A stretch of DNA of 64,000 nucleotides from Anaerosolibacter sp. (GTDB lineage Bacteria; Bacillota; Clostridia; Peptostreptococcales; Thermotaleaceae), in the NCBI RefSeq assembly GCF_029240175.1, contig NZ_JARBTM010000004.1, forward strand, positions 62,001-126,000, in the 5' to 3' direction. Made by a program: the position numbers and the translations under genes. The first letter of the stretch is position 1; each line of letters begins with the position of its first letter. Positions 49,365-59,480 of this stretch are shown here, piece by piece. Under the pieces are notes generated by a model that worked only from the letters and a program-made list of their open reading frames with translations, was not told where the DNA came from and ran no database searches.

Positions 49365-49368
49365 TAAA

Positions 49369-50457
49369 ATGTATCTTTTTGAGATAAATCTACAGCTCTT
49401 CACGGGAGAAAAAACTGAAAAAGCTACACCAAAGCGGAAAAAAGAAGCAAGAGAAAAGGGACAAGTTTTACAAAGTAAAGAAATAAACTCCGCGCTGATT
49501 TTACTATTTACTTTCTTGGCGCTGCAGTTGTCAGGGAAATATATTTATAGTAATTTATCTGTTTATATGAAAAATCTATATATGAACACGTTAAATGATG
49601 AAACAATTTTCACTGTGAATGGTATCCATAAGATTTTTATTGTAATGATAGGAGAAGCAGTAAAGGTTGTAATACCTGTATTAGGCTGTGCGTTTATTGT
49701 AGGATTATTAAGCAGTTATATGCAAGTTGGATTTTTATTTACAACGAAATCTTTGAGCTTTAAATTGGATCGTCTTAATCCGATAAATGGATTCAAAAAA
49801 ATATTCTCCAAGAAATCGATCGTTGAATTTCTAAAATCACTAGCTAAAATTGCTATTGTAGGGTATGTCACATTTAGTTATGTGTTGAGTCAATCGAAAA
49901 ATGTTGTGAACATTCTTGATATGGAAATAAGCAGTATTATTGGATTTTGGGGTAAGGCAACGATCAATGTGGCATTTCGAGCCGCCATTGTACTCATTAT
50001 TTTGGCAGTATTGGATTATTTTTATCAGAAATGGGAGTATGAGAATGAATTGAAAATGTCCAAACAGGAAATTAAGGAAGAATATAAACAGACTGAAGGA
50101 GATCCACAGATTAAATCAAAAATTAAAGAAAAGCAGCGACAGATGGCCATGAGAAGAATGATGCAAGATGTCCCTAAAGCAGATGTTATCATAACAAATC
50201 CAACGCATTTTGCAGTAGCAGTTCGATATGATCAGGAACAAGATAATGCACCTATCGTATTGGCTAAGGGACAAGATTTAATTGCACGAAACATTCGAGA
50301 ATTGGCTGAGAAGCATGAAGTTCCTATTATTGAAAACAAGCCTCTAGCGAGGGCATTATATAGTACTGTTGAGATTGGAGAATACATTCCTCCAGATTTA
50401 TATCAAGCTGTAGCAGAAGTATTAGCCTATGTATATAAACTTAAAAATATGATTTAG
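49369..50457 (+). CDS. flhB: flagellar export gate protein FlhB
   Basis: 362 residues. FlhB switches export specificity from hook to filament by self-cleavage at NPTH, present here in IITNPTHFAVAVRYD. The N-terminal part has TEKATPKRKKEAREKGQVLQ and four membrane segments (about 30-50, 85-110, 145-165 and 185-210). The C-terminal cytoplasmic domain is complete (AKGQDLIARNIRELAEKHEV). AAAGGATG precedes the ATG, and flhA starts 11 bases after the stop. Confidence 0.96.
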   Translation: MYLFEINLQLFTGEKTEKATPKRKKEAREKGQVLQSKEINSALILLFTFLALQLSGKYIYSNLSVYMKNLYMNTLNDETIFTVNGIHKIFIVMIGEAVKVVIPVLGCAFIVGLLSSYMQVGFLFTTKSLSFKLDRLNPINGFKKIFSKKSIVEFLKSLAKIAIVGYVTFSYVLSQSKNVVNILDMEISSIIGFWGKATINVAFRAAIVLIILAVLDYFYQKWEYENELKMSKQEIKEEYKQTEGDPQIKSKIKEKQRQMAMRRMMQDVPKADVIITNPTHFAVAVRYDQEQDNAPIVLAKGQDLIARNIRELAEKHEVPIIENKPLARALYSTVEIGEYIPPDLYQAVAEVLAYVYKLKNMI

Positions 50458-50468
50458 GAGGAAAGCAA

Positions 50469-52496
50469 ATGAAGTTTGGCGATATAGTGGTATCCCTTGG
50501 AATTATTTCTATCGTACTAATCATCATCATACCTATACCACTGTTTTTATTGGATGTATTGTTAAGTTTAAATATATCCTTATCTTTATTGATTCTTTTA
50601 ATATCTGTATATAACAAAGAGCCTTTACAGTTTTCTGTTTTTCCATCGATGCTTTTGATTACAACATTGTTTCGACTCTCTTTGAATATTTCTACCACTA
50701 GAAATATCCTCTCTAATGGATATGGTGGGTCTGTGATCGAAGCTTTTGGAGATTTTGTAATAGGAAGTAACGCCATTGTTGGATTCATTATTTTCTTAAT
50801 CATTACAATTATCCAGTTCCTTGTTATCACCAAGGGGTCTGAGAGAGTTTCTGAAGTAGCAGCAAGATTTACTTTGGATGCTATGCCAGGTAAACAGATG
50901 GCTATAGATGCGGATCTTAATTCTGGGCTAATCAGTGAAGATGAAGCTAGGGAGAGACGTAAGCGCATACAAAAAGAAGCAGATTTTTATGGAGCAATGG
51001 ATGGAGCGAGTAAGTTTGTTAAGGGGGATGCTATAGCCGGGATTATTATAACCATTATAAATATCACAGCGGGATTTGCCCTGGGCATGATTGGTGGTGG
51101 TTTAACATTGACTGAAGCCCTATCAAAGTATACGCTTTTAACGGTTGGTGATGGGTTAGTAGGACAAATTCCGGCCCTTTTAATTTCTACAGGCACAGGT
51201 ATCGTTGTAACGAGAGCTGCGTCTGACTCAGATCTAGGAAAGGATGTTCTATCTCAGTTATTTAATCAACCGAAAATCATGTTCATAATTTCTGGCGTAC
51301 TTGCCCTATTGGGATTAACGCCTCTCCCCAAAGTACCTTTTTTTACACTGAGTGCTGTATTTTTATATTTAGGGTTTAGCTTGAGAAAGTCCATACAAGA
51401 AAGCAAAATGGAGGAGCAGGAAATTGCTCAAGATAGTGAAGTTGAAGAAATCAGAAAGCCTGAAAATGTAATTCCATTATTGCAGGTAGATCCTATTGAG
51501 TTAGAATTCGGGTATGGGATTATACCTTTGGCAGATCCGAATCAAGGTGGAGACTTGTTTGATCGTTTAGTGATGATTAGAAGACAGTGCGCATTGGAAT
51601 TAGGTATTATTGTACCAATGATCCGACTAAGGGATAATATCCAGCTCGAGCCTAATCAGTATGTCATAAAAATAAAAGGGGTAGAAGTTTCTGATGGCAA
51701 TATAGTCTTTGACCATTATTTGGCGATGAATCCAGGGACGGCTGAAGGAGATATCATAGGTATTGATGCCATTGAACCTGCCTTTGGATTACCTGCAAAA
51801 TGGATTTCAGATGATGAAAGGGAAAAGGCGGAAATTTTTGGTTATACAGTTGTAGATCCATCGTCTGTTATATCAACCCATCTAACAGAAATTGTAAAAA
51901 GACATTCATGTGAGCTCCTAGGCAGACAAGAAGTAAAAACTTTGCTGGACAATGTGAAGGAGCACCATGGGGCGCTTGTGGAAGAATTAGTACCAAAGAT
52001 ACTTTCAATTGGAGAAATCCAAAAGGTGTTATCAAATCTACTACGGGAAGGCATCTCTATTCGGGATATGGTCACAATTCTTGAAACACTTGCAGACTAT
52101 GGCCCTATAACAAGGGATAGTGATATGCTGACGGAATATGTAAGACAATCCCTTGCAAGAGCGATTACGAAACAATTTATTGATGGCAAGCGGGCGAAAG
52201 TGATAACCTTAGAACCAGCCTTAGAGCATATTATTATGGAATCTATTCAACAATCGGAGCATGGGTCTTATTTGAACTTAGATCCGATGGTTTCACAAAC
52301 CATATTAGCCAATTTATCTCAACAAGTGCAAAAACTGATGTCTATAGGAGAACAGCCGATTATTCTTACTTCACCCATTGTGAGATTTTACTTTAAACGG
52401 CTATCGGAACAATTAGCACCAGAGTTGATTGTTCTTTCCTATAATGAGGTCGATGCGAAGATTGAGGTCCAATCTGTAGGGGTGGTGAGTGCGTAA
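50469..52496 (+). CDS. flhA: flagellar export gate protein FlhA
   Basis: 675 residues. The N-terminal 300 residues contain about eight membrane segments and the conserved FLVITKGSERVSEVAARFTL, TLDAMPGKQMAIDADLNSGL and RERRKRIQKEADFYGAMDGA. The C-terminal cytoplasmic domain (about 320-675) docks substrates and chaperones (LDNVKEHHGALVEELVPKIL). FlhA forms the nonameric export ring. AGGAGG lies 7 bases before the ATG. Confidence 0.97.
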   Translation: MKFGDIVVSLGIISIVLIIIIPIPLFLLDVLLSLNISLSLLILLISVYNKEPLQFSVFPSMLLITTLFRLSLNISTTRNILSNGYGGSVIEAFGDFVIGSNAIVGFIIFLIITIIQFLVITKGSERVSEVAARFTLDAMPGKQMAIDADLNSGLISEDEARERRKRIQKEADFYGAMDGASKFVKGDAIAGIIITIINITAGFALGMIGGGLTLTEALSKYTLLTVGDGLVGQIPALLISTGTGIVVTRAASDSDLGKDVLSQLFNQPKIMFIISGVLALLGLTPLPKVPFFTLSAVFLYLGFSLRKSIQESKMEEQEIAQDSEVEEIRKPENVIPLLQVDPIELEFGYGIIPLADPNQGGDLFDRLVMIRRQCALELGIIVPMIRLRDNIQLEPNQYVIKIKGVEVSDGNIVFDHYLAMNPGTAEGDIIGIDAIEPAFGLPAKWISDDEREKAEIFGYTVVDPSSVISTHLTEIVKRHSCELLGRQEVKTLLDNVKEHHGALVEELVPKILSIGEIQKVLSNLLREGISIRDMVTILETLADYGPITRDSDMLTEYVRQSLARAITKQFIDGKRAKVITLEPALEHIIMESIQQSEHGSYLNLDPMVSQTILANLSQQVQKLMSIGEQPIILTSPIVRFYFKRLSEQLAPELIVLSYNEVDAKIEVQSVGVVSA

Positions 52497-52497
52497 A

Positions 52498-53640
52498 ATG
52501 AAGGTAAAAAGATATATAGCCGGAGATGCCCAAGAGGCTATGCTGAAAGTTAAATCGGAATTAGGCAATAATGCTGTAATCTTGCATTCTAGGAAGATAA
52601 GACGCCCAGGTTTATTCGGTATATTCAAAAAACCACTTATTGAGATGGTTGCAGCTATTGAAGAAAGTAATGAGAAAAAGGTAAATAGTTACAGCGATCA
52701 AGTCCCTAAAACAGGAAAAATCCATCCTACTGAGGCTAATAAGATTGATGAGCTTCAGCATCAAGTGGGGAGTATTCATAACTTATTAAACAATGTATTA
52801 AGCAGGATCGATTCTATCGAACCAATTCAAGAGGGACATGGTCAGAAAAAGGATGAGATATATGAAAAGTATTTAAATCTGCTTTTACAGAATGATGTAG
52901 AACCTAGTATCTCAGAGAAAATATTATCTATTGTAAGAAAACAAATGAGTTTTACAAGAGAAAATGAAGAGGCAATCAAAAATGCAATACGAATTAAAAT
53001 TCGAGAATATCTTGGACAACCTTCACCGGTAGAAGAGGGGAAGACTCAACAGAGGACAATTGTGTTGATAGGACCAACAGGTGTGGGGAAAACAACTACT
53101 TTAGCAAAATTAGCAGCGAAGTTATCAATAAATGGGATGAAGTCTGTTGGGGTTATTACTGCAGATACCTATAGGATTGCTGCTGTAGACCAACTTCGAA
53201 CCTATAGCGAAATATTGGGTATTCCGTTGAAAGTTGTCTATGAACCGCAGGAAATGAAAGATGCTTTATCGAATTTTAATAATAAAGATATCGTTTTGAT
53301 AGATACCGCGGGAAGAAATCATAAAAACAGTGAACAGCTTGAAGAGGTAAAACGATTAATTGAAACTGTTGAAAACCCTGAAATATTCTTAGTGATAAGT
53401 GCTACGACCGGATATAAAGACATAAAAAACATTGTTAGCTCCTATGAATTTATTAAAGAATATAAGCTGCTTTTTACAAAACTAGATGAGTCCAGTACAA
53501 AGGGGAACATATTGAATACAAAAATACTAACAGGCAAGAGTTTATCTTATCTTACGATTGGACAAAGCGTACCTGATGATATAGAAATTGCAAATTCTGA
53601 TAGGATTGCAAATAGCATTGTAGGTGAAAAATATGAATGA
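52498..53640 (+). CDS. flhF: flagellar placement GTPase FlhF
   Basis: 380 residues from ATG 52498, 1 base after the flhA stop. An SRP-type GTPase that sets flagellar number and position. The N-terminal B domain contains KVKRYIAGDAQEAMLKVKSE; a variable helical part follows. The NG domain (about 165-380) carries IVLIGPTGVGKTTTLAKLAA (G1), ADTYRIAAVDQLRTYSEILG (G2), IDTAGRNHKN (G3) and FTKLDES (G4). FlhG follows with an 8-base overlap. Confidence 0.95.
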   Translation: MKVKRYIAGDAQEAMLKVKSELGNNAVILHSRKIRRPGLFGIFKKPLIEMVAAIEESNEKKVNSYSDQVPKTGKIHPTEANKIDELQHQVGSIHNLLNNVLSRIDSIEPIQEGHGQKKDEIYEKYLNLLLQNDVEPSISEKILSIVRKQMSFTRENEEAIKNAIRIKIREYLGQPSPVEEGKTQQRTIVLIGPTGVGKTTTLAKLAAKLSINGMKSVGVITADTYRIAAVDQLRTYSEILGIPLKVVYEPQEMKDALSNFNNKDIVLIDTAGRNHKNSEQLEEVKRLIETVENPEIFLVISATTGYKDIKNIVSSYEFIKEYKLLFTKLDESSTKGNILNTKILTGKSLSYLTIGQSVPDDIEIANSDRIANSIVGEKYE

Positions 53641-54553
53641 TCAAGCCCAGAAATTAAGAGAAATTATTAATAGTTTAAAGAGAAATAATCAGGATGCAGT
53701 TACAGACCAGGAAAAGATAACCGTCATAAATGAGAGAGATGCTAGAGTGATTACGATTACCAGTGGAAAAGGCGGCGTGGGTAAATCTAATTTTACCCTT
53801 AATCTTGGACTTGCATTAAGAAATTTAGGATTTAGTGTTACAATCTTAGATGCAGATTTGGGATTAGCCAATATTGATGTCATCATTGGATTGATTCCTA
53901 AATACTCTTTAGCCCATGTCATTAGAAAAGAAAAAAGCATAGAAGAGGTCATGGTTGAAGGTCCACAGGGAATTAAAATTATATCTGGAGGTTCTGGTTT
54001 ACGCGAACTGGTTAATCTTACAGAAGAACAGATTAATCACCTGATTGAGAATCTAAAAACTATTGGTAGAGAAACAGATTTCATTTTGATTGATACTGGT
54101 GCAGGAATTAATCATTCTGTACTTTCCTTTGTAAATGCCACTGATGAAATAATCATCGTTACAACACCGGAACCAACATCGATCACAGATGCCTACGCTA
54201 TGATTAAAAACATAGTAGCTGAAGGTGTTGATAAAAGAATTCGCCTTTTGATTAATAGAGTAGATAATAATCAAGAAGGTCTTGATATTTATAATAAATT
54301 GAATACTGCTGCCCAAAGATTTTTAAATATTACTTTAGAACAATTAGGATATCTATATGATGATACAGCTGTTTCGAAATCTGTAAAGGCACAGAGACCA
54401 TTTATTCTGAATTATCCTAACAGCTTAGTCAGTCAAGGGATACATTCAATTGCTTCAAGAATTATCAATGAGCAAACATCCGAAGTATTTGAAGTAAGCG
54501 GCCTAAAGAAATTTATAAACAAATTTTTTTATGGCCAAAGAAAATCAATATAA
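53633..54553 (+). CDS. flhG: flagellar number regulator FlhG (MinD-like ATPase)
   Basis: 306 residues from ATG 53633, after TAGGTGA. A deviant Walker A motif, SGKGGVGKSNFTLNLGLAL, and DADLGLANIDVIIGLIPKYS identify the MinD/FlhG family. LIDTGAGINHSVLSFVNATD is the switch II strand. The C-terminus (KKFINKFFYGQRKSI) may be the amphipathic membrane-targeting helix. It stimulates FlhF GTPase and limits flagellar number. The N-terminal section (QAQKLREIINSLKR) matches the FlhF-activating peptide. Confidence 0.93.
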   Translation: MNDQAQKLREIINSLKRNNQDAVTDQEKITVINERDARVITITSGKGGVGKSNFTLNLGLALRNLGFSVTILDADLGLANIDVIIGLIPKYSLAHVIRKEKSIEEVMVEGPQGIKIISGGSGLRELVNLTEEQINHLIENLKTIGRETDFILIDTGAGINHSVLSFVNATDEIIIVTTPEPTSITDAYAMIKNIVAEGVDKRIRLLINRVDNNQEGLDIYNKLNTAAQRFLNITLEQLGYLYDDTAVSKSVKAQRPFILNYPNSLVSQGIHSIASRIINEQTSEVFEVSGLKKFINKFFYGQRKSI

Positions 54554-54610
54554 TTCATCTATCTTTGTTAGAGGACAATCTACTGCTGAAGGGGGAAGGG
54601 TCTTAGTCGT

Positions 54611-55273
54611 ATGAATGATTATAATTTACTCTCTATTGGGGATAAAATTGAAATTGATAACAGAACGATTATGAAAAATGATAGTAAGCTCATAAGTCAG
54701 GTGTTAGATATGATAGATGATAAACATATGTTCGTAGCTATGCCGATTGTAAATAGCGTAGTGGTTCCTATACCTGTGGGTGAGATTATACAGATTAAAT
54801 ATTCTAAGAAAAGTATAGGAGTATTTGCCTTTAGTGCCCGTGTGTTGGCGCGAAAGCATTCAGATCATCTATCTTATATGAAGATAGAGAGGTTGAGTGA
54901 TGTTAAGAAGGTTCAACGTAGAGACTACTTTCGTCTTGATATTGTACTAGATGTAAAAATGACAGTAGCTGATAATGGATTAGGAGAGTGCAACAGCTTT
55001 AATGCGCTGACAAAAGATATTAGCGGTGGTGGGTTAAGAATTATTTCAAAAACCAAGGTGAACCCCAATAACATCGTAGATATTGAGTTGAAAACAGATG
55101 ACGGCATCATCCATGCGAGGGGACGTATAATACGCTGTGTGCCCTATGAAGGTTCAGGAAATGATTATGATATTGCTGTGATTTTCGACAGCATACAGGA
55201 ACAGTCGCGAACCCAAATTATATCCTTTATATTTAATTATCAGAGAAAAATGAAAAAAAAGGGATTGGTATAG
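54611..55273 (+). CDS. PilZ/YcgR-type c-di-GMP receptor
   Basis: 220 residues. The N-terminal YcgR-like domain (about 1-95, LSIGDKIEIDNRTIMKNDSK) is followed by a PilZ domain (about 100-205) with the c-di-GMP-binding motifs QRRDYFR (RxxxR, 103-109) and DISGGGLRI (D-x-S-x-x-G). Members such as YpfA/MotI of Bacillus act as molecular clutches on the stator when c-di-GMP is high. The gene lies 57 bases after flhG in a slightly wider gap, still within the operon, and directly before cheB. Start ATG follows AAGGGTC. Confidence 0.88.
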   Translation: MNDYNLLSIGDKIEIDNRTIMKNDSKLISQVLDMIDDKHMFVAMPIVNSVVVPIPVGEIIQIKYSKKSIGVFAFSARVLARKHSDHLSYMKIERLSDVKKVQRRDYFRLDIVLDVKMTVADNGLGECNSFNALTKDISGGGLRIISKTKVNPNNIVDIELKTDDGIIHARGRIIRCVPYEGSGNDYDIAVIFDSIQEQSRTQIISFIFNYQRKMKKKGLV

Positions 55274-56326
55274 ATGAAAAAACTCAACGTTTTGGTCGTC
55301 GATGATTCAGCCTTTATGCGAAAGGTGATTACAGATATAATAGAGGATAATTCAGATCTAAGAGTAGTCGGGACAGCCAAAAATGGGCAGGAAGCCATCG
55401 AAAAAATCAAAGAATTATCACCAACCATAGTAACAATGGATGTTGAAATGCCTATCATGGATGGAATTACAGCACTAAAGGTCATAATGAAAGAGATGCC
55501 ATTACCTGTATTAATGCTAAGCAGTTTAACAAAAGAGGGAGCAGATGCTACAGTAAGGGCGCTGGAATTAGGGGCTGTTGACTTTATTGCAAAGCCCTCT
55601 AGCATCTTCAAAATGAATACAGAAGATATGAAGCTGCAGCTTCATGAGAAACTTAAAATGGCGTCGAAAGCCAATGTGAAATCAAAACATGTTTTTAAAC
55701 CGGAATTAACAGCTTCAGATAAAAAAGTGTTCAACTTTAAGACAGATGCAAATGTAAATAATATTGTAGCCATAGGCACTTCTACCGGTGGACCAAGAGC
55801 ATTACAAAGCATCATACCATTTCTGCCTAAGAATATTCCAGCTAGCATTCTTATTGTACAACATATGCCTCCTGGATTCACAAAATCTCTTGCAGAAAGG
55901 CTGAATAGTTTATCTGAAATTACCGTAAAAGAGGCAGAAGAGGATGATATCCTTCTTCCAGCACATGCGTATGTCGCTCCAGGAGACAGACATATGAAGG
56001 TTATAAAAAATGGCAATGTTTTTAGAATCAAATTAACAACAGATCAACCTATGACAGGACATCGCCCGTCTGTAGACTATATGATGAACTCTCTTGCACA
56101 ACTACAAATAAAAAATCTAACGGGGGTTATTATGACAGGGATGGGTTCAGACGGAGCGGAAGGCATGAGAAACATTAAACTTAGTGGTGGTGTTACAATT
56201 GCTCAGAGTGAAGAATCATGCGTCGTCTATGGCATGCCTAAGTCTGCAGTCAACTTAGGTTGTGTGGATATTCTTGTTTCACTTGAAGGTATTGCAGAAT
56301 CAATAATAAAAGCTGTGGGGGTGTAA
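55274..56326 (+). CDS. cheB: chemotaxis response regulator protein-glutamate methylesterase CheB
   Basis: 350 residues. CheB removes methyl groups from chemoreceptors and deamidates them. The receiver domain (1-120) has Asp10, Asp11 and the phosphorylation site Asp56 (VTMDVEMPIMDG). The methylesterase domain (about 160-350) has the catalytic Ser in AIGTSTGGPRALQSI, His in VQHMPPGFTKSLAERLN and Asp in MTGMGSDGAEGM. It starts right after the PilZ gene stop. A cheR gene is not in this window. Confidence 0.96.
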   Translation: MKKLNVLVVDDSAFMRKVITDIIEDNSDLRVVGTAKNGQEAIEKIKELSPTIVTMDVEMPIMDGITALKVIMKEMPLPVLMLSSLTKEGADATVRALELGAVDFIAKPSSIFKMNTEDMKLQLHEKLKMASKANVKSKHVFKPELTASDKKVFNFKTDANVNNIVAIGTSTGGPRALQSIIPFLPKNIPASILIVQHMPPGFTKSLAERLNSLSEITVKEAEEDDILLPAHAYVAPGDRHMKVIKNGNVFRIKLTTDQPMTGHRPSVDYMMNSLAQLQIKNLTGVIMTGMGSDGAEGMRNIKLSGGVTIAQSEESCVVYGMPKSAVNLGCVDILVSLEGIAESIIKAVGV

Positions 56327-56330
56327 AGCT

Positions 56331-58355
56331 ATGGATATGAGTCAATATTTAGAGATATTTATTGAAGAGTCCAAGGAACATTTACAAAATATGAATCAGA
56401 GCTTATTAGAATTAGAAAATGATAATAATGAGCTAGGCCTTCTAAATGATATTTTTAGGGTTGCCCATACATTAAAAGGTATGTCTGGTACCATGGGATA
56501 CAGCAGGTTGGCAAGCCTAACCCATGAAATGGAAAACGTACTTCAATCCCTTCGAAGTAACGAGTTGAAAATTAACGGAGGTATTATTGACATCCTTTTC
56601 GAGTGTTTAGATACATTGGAAGGATACATCAGTGAAATTGAAAAAACAGGGGATGAAGGAAGTAACGACTCCCAGGGATTGATTGTCAAATTAAATGGGA
56701 TTATGGCAAGTGATGTGGACTTGAAAGATCAGGTTATATTATCCAATGAAGTATTACCTAGTCTACATGAGGAAGCCATCAACATTGAGATTGAGGATTT
56801 TTCAAAAAATGCTATTGAGAAGGCATCCCTTGAGGGTCACAATTGTTTTAAATTAAAGATCGTTTTAAGTCCGAACTGCATGCTTAAGTCAGCAAGGGCA
56901 TTTATTATTTTCAATACATTGGAAAGAGATTGTGAAATCATTAAGTCTAATCCATCTGTTGAGGATATCGAGGATGAGAATTTCGATTTATCATTTGATT
57001 TAATTCTTATTTCAAAGTTGTCGTTGGAAGATATTAAGAAAGAAATAGATTCTATTTCAGAGATTGATGAAGTACATATTCAACCTGTTACAATCAATGG
57101 ACCCGCCTTTAGAATGGAATCTGTACAGCAAGAAGAAAGTACTGGAAATCAAGAAGAACAAGAAAGACCAGGGGATGAAAAAAGATCATCGAAATCTAAA
57201 AAACCAACTGTTGGCAAAACGGTCAGAGTTGATATTGACAGGCTTGACAATCTAATGAATTTAGTAAGTGAATTAATTATTATTAAAACAAGATTAGAAG
57301 ATATTGATGATTCAGGCAAAAAAAATAATATGAATGAGGCAATAGAATATTTAGAGAGAATTACTACCAGTCTTCATGATGCTGTTATGAAGGTACGAAT
57401 GGTTCCCATCGAGAGAGTATTTAACAGATTCCCTCGGATGGTTAGAGATTTATCAAAAGAGTTAGGTAAGGATATTGAGCTTTTTATGTCTGGAGAGGAA
57501 ACAGAGGTAGATAGGACTGTAATCGATGAAATAGGAGATCCACTTATACACTGTATAAGAAACTCAATTGACCATGGGATTGAAGATCCTGAAACACGAA
57601 GAACTCTTGGCAAGCGTGAATTCGGTACAGTTAAGCTTGTAGCATATCCCGATGGAAATAGTGTAGTTATTGAGGTTGAGGATGATGGACAAGGCATTAA
57701 TATTGAGAAAGTAAAGAGTAAAGCCGTTCAGAATGGACTTCTAAAGAAGGAAGAAGCTGAAATTCTAGATGATAAAGAAGCGGTGAACCTATTGTTTCAT
57801 CCAGGATTTAGTACAGCTGATAAGATATCTGATATATCGGGAAGAGGCGTTGGCTTAGATGTCGTAAAGACAAAAATTGAATCCCTTGGAGGCGTAGTAG
57901 AAGTACAAACTGCCAAGTCTAAAGGAAGTAAATTCGTTATTCGATTACCTTTGACACTGGCAATCATTCAGGCGTTATTGGTCAATGTCGGTTCTGAGAA
58001 ATATGCTATTCCTTTAAGCTCGATAAAAGAGATTGTTACAATAAAGGCATCAACGATTAGAAAGGTACAAAATCAAGAAGTGGTATTATATAGAAATACT
58101 ACACTGCCAATATTAAGGATGAATCAAATATTGCAAGTTGTAGATTCAAATCAAGGGAAAGAAGACTTGACCGTTGTTGTAGTTCGTAAAGGGGAGAAAA
58201 CAGCAGGATTTATTGTTGACAACCTCATCGGGCAACAAGAGATCGTCATTAAATCCCTAGGAAAATTCCTTTCTGGTATAAAGGTAATTGCGGGTGCAAC
58301 GATCTTGGGCAATGGACAGGTTGCATTGATTGTAGATACGAACTCCTTGTTGTAA
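56331..58355 (+). CDS. cheA: chemotaxis histidine kinase CheA
   Basis: 674 residues. The P1 domain holds the phosphorylated His46 (IFRVAHTLKGMSGTMG). P2 (about 155-265) binds CheY and CheB. P3 dimerises (TVRVDIDRLDNLMNLVSELI). P4 is the ATP-binding domain with HCIRNSIDHGIEDPETR, VEVEDDGQGIN and ISGRGVGLDVVKTKIE. P5 (about 540-674) binds CheW and receptors (LPLTLAIIQALLVNVG). GGGGGTG lies before the ATG. It phosphorylates CheY and CheB in receptor arrays at the cell pole. Confidence 0.97.
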   Translation: MDMSQYLEIFIEESKEHLQNMNQSLLELENDNNELGLLNDIFRVAHTLKGMSGTMGYSRLASLTHEMENVLQSLRSNELKINGGIIDILFECLDTLEGYISEIEKTGDEGSNDSQGLIVKLNGIMASDVDLKDQVILSNEVLPSLHEEAINIEIEDFSKNAIEKASLEGHNCFKLKIVLSPNCMLKSARAFIIFNTLERDCEIIKSNPSVEDIEDENFDLSFDLILISKLSLEDIKKEIDSISEIDEVHIQPVTINGPAFRMESVQQEESTGNQEEQERPGDEKRSSKSKKPTVGKTVRVDIDRLDNLMNLVSELIIIKTRLEDIDDSGKKNNMNEAIEYLERITTSLHDAVMKVRMVPIERVFNRFPRMVRDLSKELGKDIELFMSGEETEVDRTVIDEIGDPLIHCIRNSIDHGIEDPETRRTLGKREFGTVKLVAYPDGNSVVIEVEDDGQGINIEKVKSKAVQNGLLKKEEAEILDDKEAVNLLFHPGFSTADKISDISGRGVGLDVVKTKIESLGGVVEVQTAKSKGSKFVIRLPLTLAIIQALLVNVGSEKYAIPLSSIKEIVTIKASTIRKVQNQEVVLYRNTTLPILRMNQILQVVDSNQGKEDLTVVVVRKGEKTAGFIVDNLIGQQEIVIKSLGKFLSGIKVIAGATILGNGQVALIVDTNSLL

Positions 58356-58385
58356 AAAGCAGTCCTATAGAGAGGGGAGAAATAT

Positions 58386-58850
58386 ATGGAGAACAAAATG
58401 GTTGCCACAGAAAATCAATATGTTTTATTTAAATTAGATAATGAGTTTTATGGTATCGATATACTCCAAGTAGAAACAATCGAAAGGGTAATGGATATAA
58501 CGAGAGTTCCCCACGCCCTACATTATGTACAGGGTGTTATAAATCTAAGGGGTGAAGTAGTACCAGTAGTAAATCTTAGAAAACGATTCAGTTTGCCTGA
58601 GATGCCTTTCGACGATGAGTCAAGAATCATTATCGTTTCGGTAGAAGAAATTGTCGTTGGAATAATAGTAGATTCTTCTTCAGAAGTATTACAGTTAAAT
58701 AGTGATGAGATTGAAGACGCAGCGAATATAACAAATAATACTGGCAATGAGTTCATCAAAGGTATTGGTAAGCATGAAGATCGGATTATTATTTTACTTG
58801 ATTTAAAGAAGGTTTTAGATATTAAAGATGCCAATGATGACGTAGAGTAG
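58386..58850 (+). CDS. cheW: chemotaxis adaptor protein CheW
   Basis: 154 residues. One CheW domain, with YVLFKLDNEFYGIDILQVET, PHALHYVQGVINLRGEVVPV and VNLRKRF. It bridges chemoreceptors and CheA. AGAGGGGAG lies before the ATG. It lies 30 bases after cheA and 12 before cheC. Confidence 0.96.
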   Translation: MENKMVATENQYVLFKLDNEFYGIDILQVETIERVMDITRVPHALHYVQGVINLRGEVVPVVNLRKRFSLPEMPFDDESRIIIVSVEEIVVGIIVDSSSEVLQLNSDEIEDAANITNNTGNEFIKGIGKHEDRIIILLDLKKVLDIKDANDDVE

Positions 58851-58862
58851 GGGGTGTGCCAT

Positions 58863-59480
58863 ATGGGAATTTCCATCGAGGAGCTCGATAGTCAACAAAT
58901 CGATGTATTAAAAGAAATCGGCAACATCGGAGCTGGGAATGCTGCTACTGCTTTAGCAAAGATGATTGATCGAAAGATTGATATGAACGTACCTAAGGTT
59001 GAGATACTAGAGTTTAAAGAAGTTGCAGAATTATTGGGGGGACCAGAGGTACCGGTTTGTGGTATATATTTTCGTGTAGACGGAGATATCAGCGGAAGTA
59101 TTATGTTCTTGCTTACCCTAAGGTCTTCAACAACACTTACCAATATGATCATGCCTTCTAATGATGGTTTAGAAATTCCAGATGAAATTGGACAATCAGC
59201 CCTTCAGGAAATTGGGAATATTCTATCTGGCTCCTACATTTCTTCCTTGTCTGCTCTAACTGGGCTCGATATAAAAATTTCAGTGCCATCATTGGCCATT
59301 GACATGTCAGGTGCTATACTCAGCGTTCCAATTATTCAGTTTGGGCAAGTAGGAGATCATGTGTTGTTAATTGAAACAGAGTTCAATGAAGGAAATAATG
59401 AAGTAAAAGGCTTCTTCTTCCTCATACCGGATGAAGATTCATTCGAAATTTTATTGAAAAGTTTAGGTGTTTTACAATGA
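58863..59480 (+). CDS. cheC: CheY-P phosphatase CheC
   Basis: 205 residues from ATG 58863, after GGGGGTG; the frame from GTG 58854 overlaps that site. CheC dephosphorylates CheY-P and binds CheD. Both active-site helices are present: VLKEIGNIGAGNAATALAKM and ALQEIGNILSGSYISSLSAL (E-x-x-N in each), as in the two-site CheC of Bacillus. The cheD start overlaps the stop (ATGA). Confidence 0.95.
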   Translation: MGISIEELDSQQIDVLKEIGNIGAGNAATALAKMIDRKIDMNVPKVEILEFKEVAELLGGPEVPVCGIYFRVDGDISGSIMFLLTLRSSTTLTNMIMPSNDGLEIPDEIGQSALQEIGNILSGSYISSLSALTGLDIKISVPSLAIDMSGAILSVPIIQFGQVGDHVLLIETEFNEGNNEVKGFFFLIPDEDSFEILLKSLGVLQ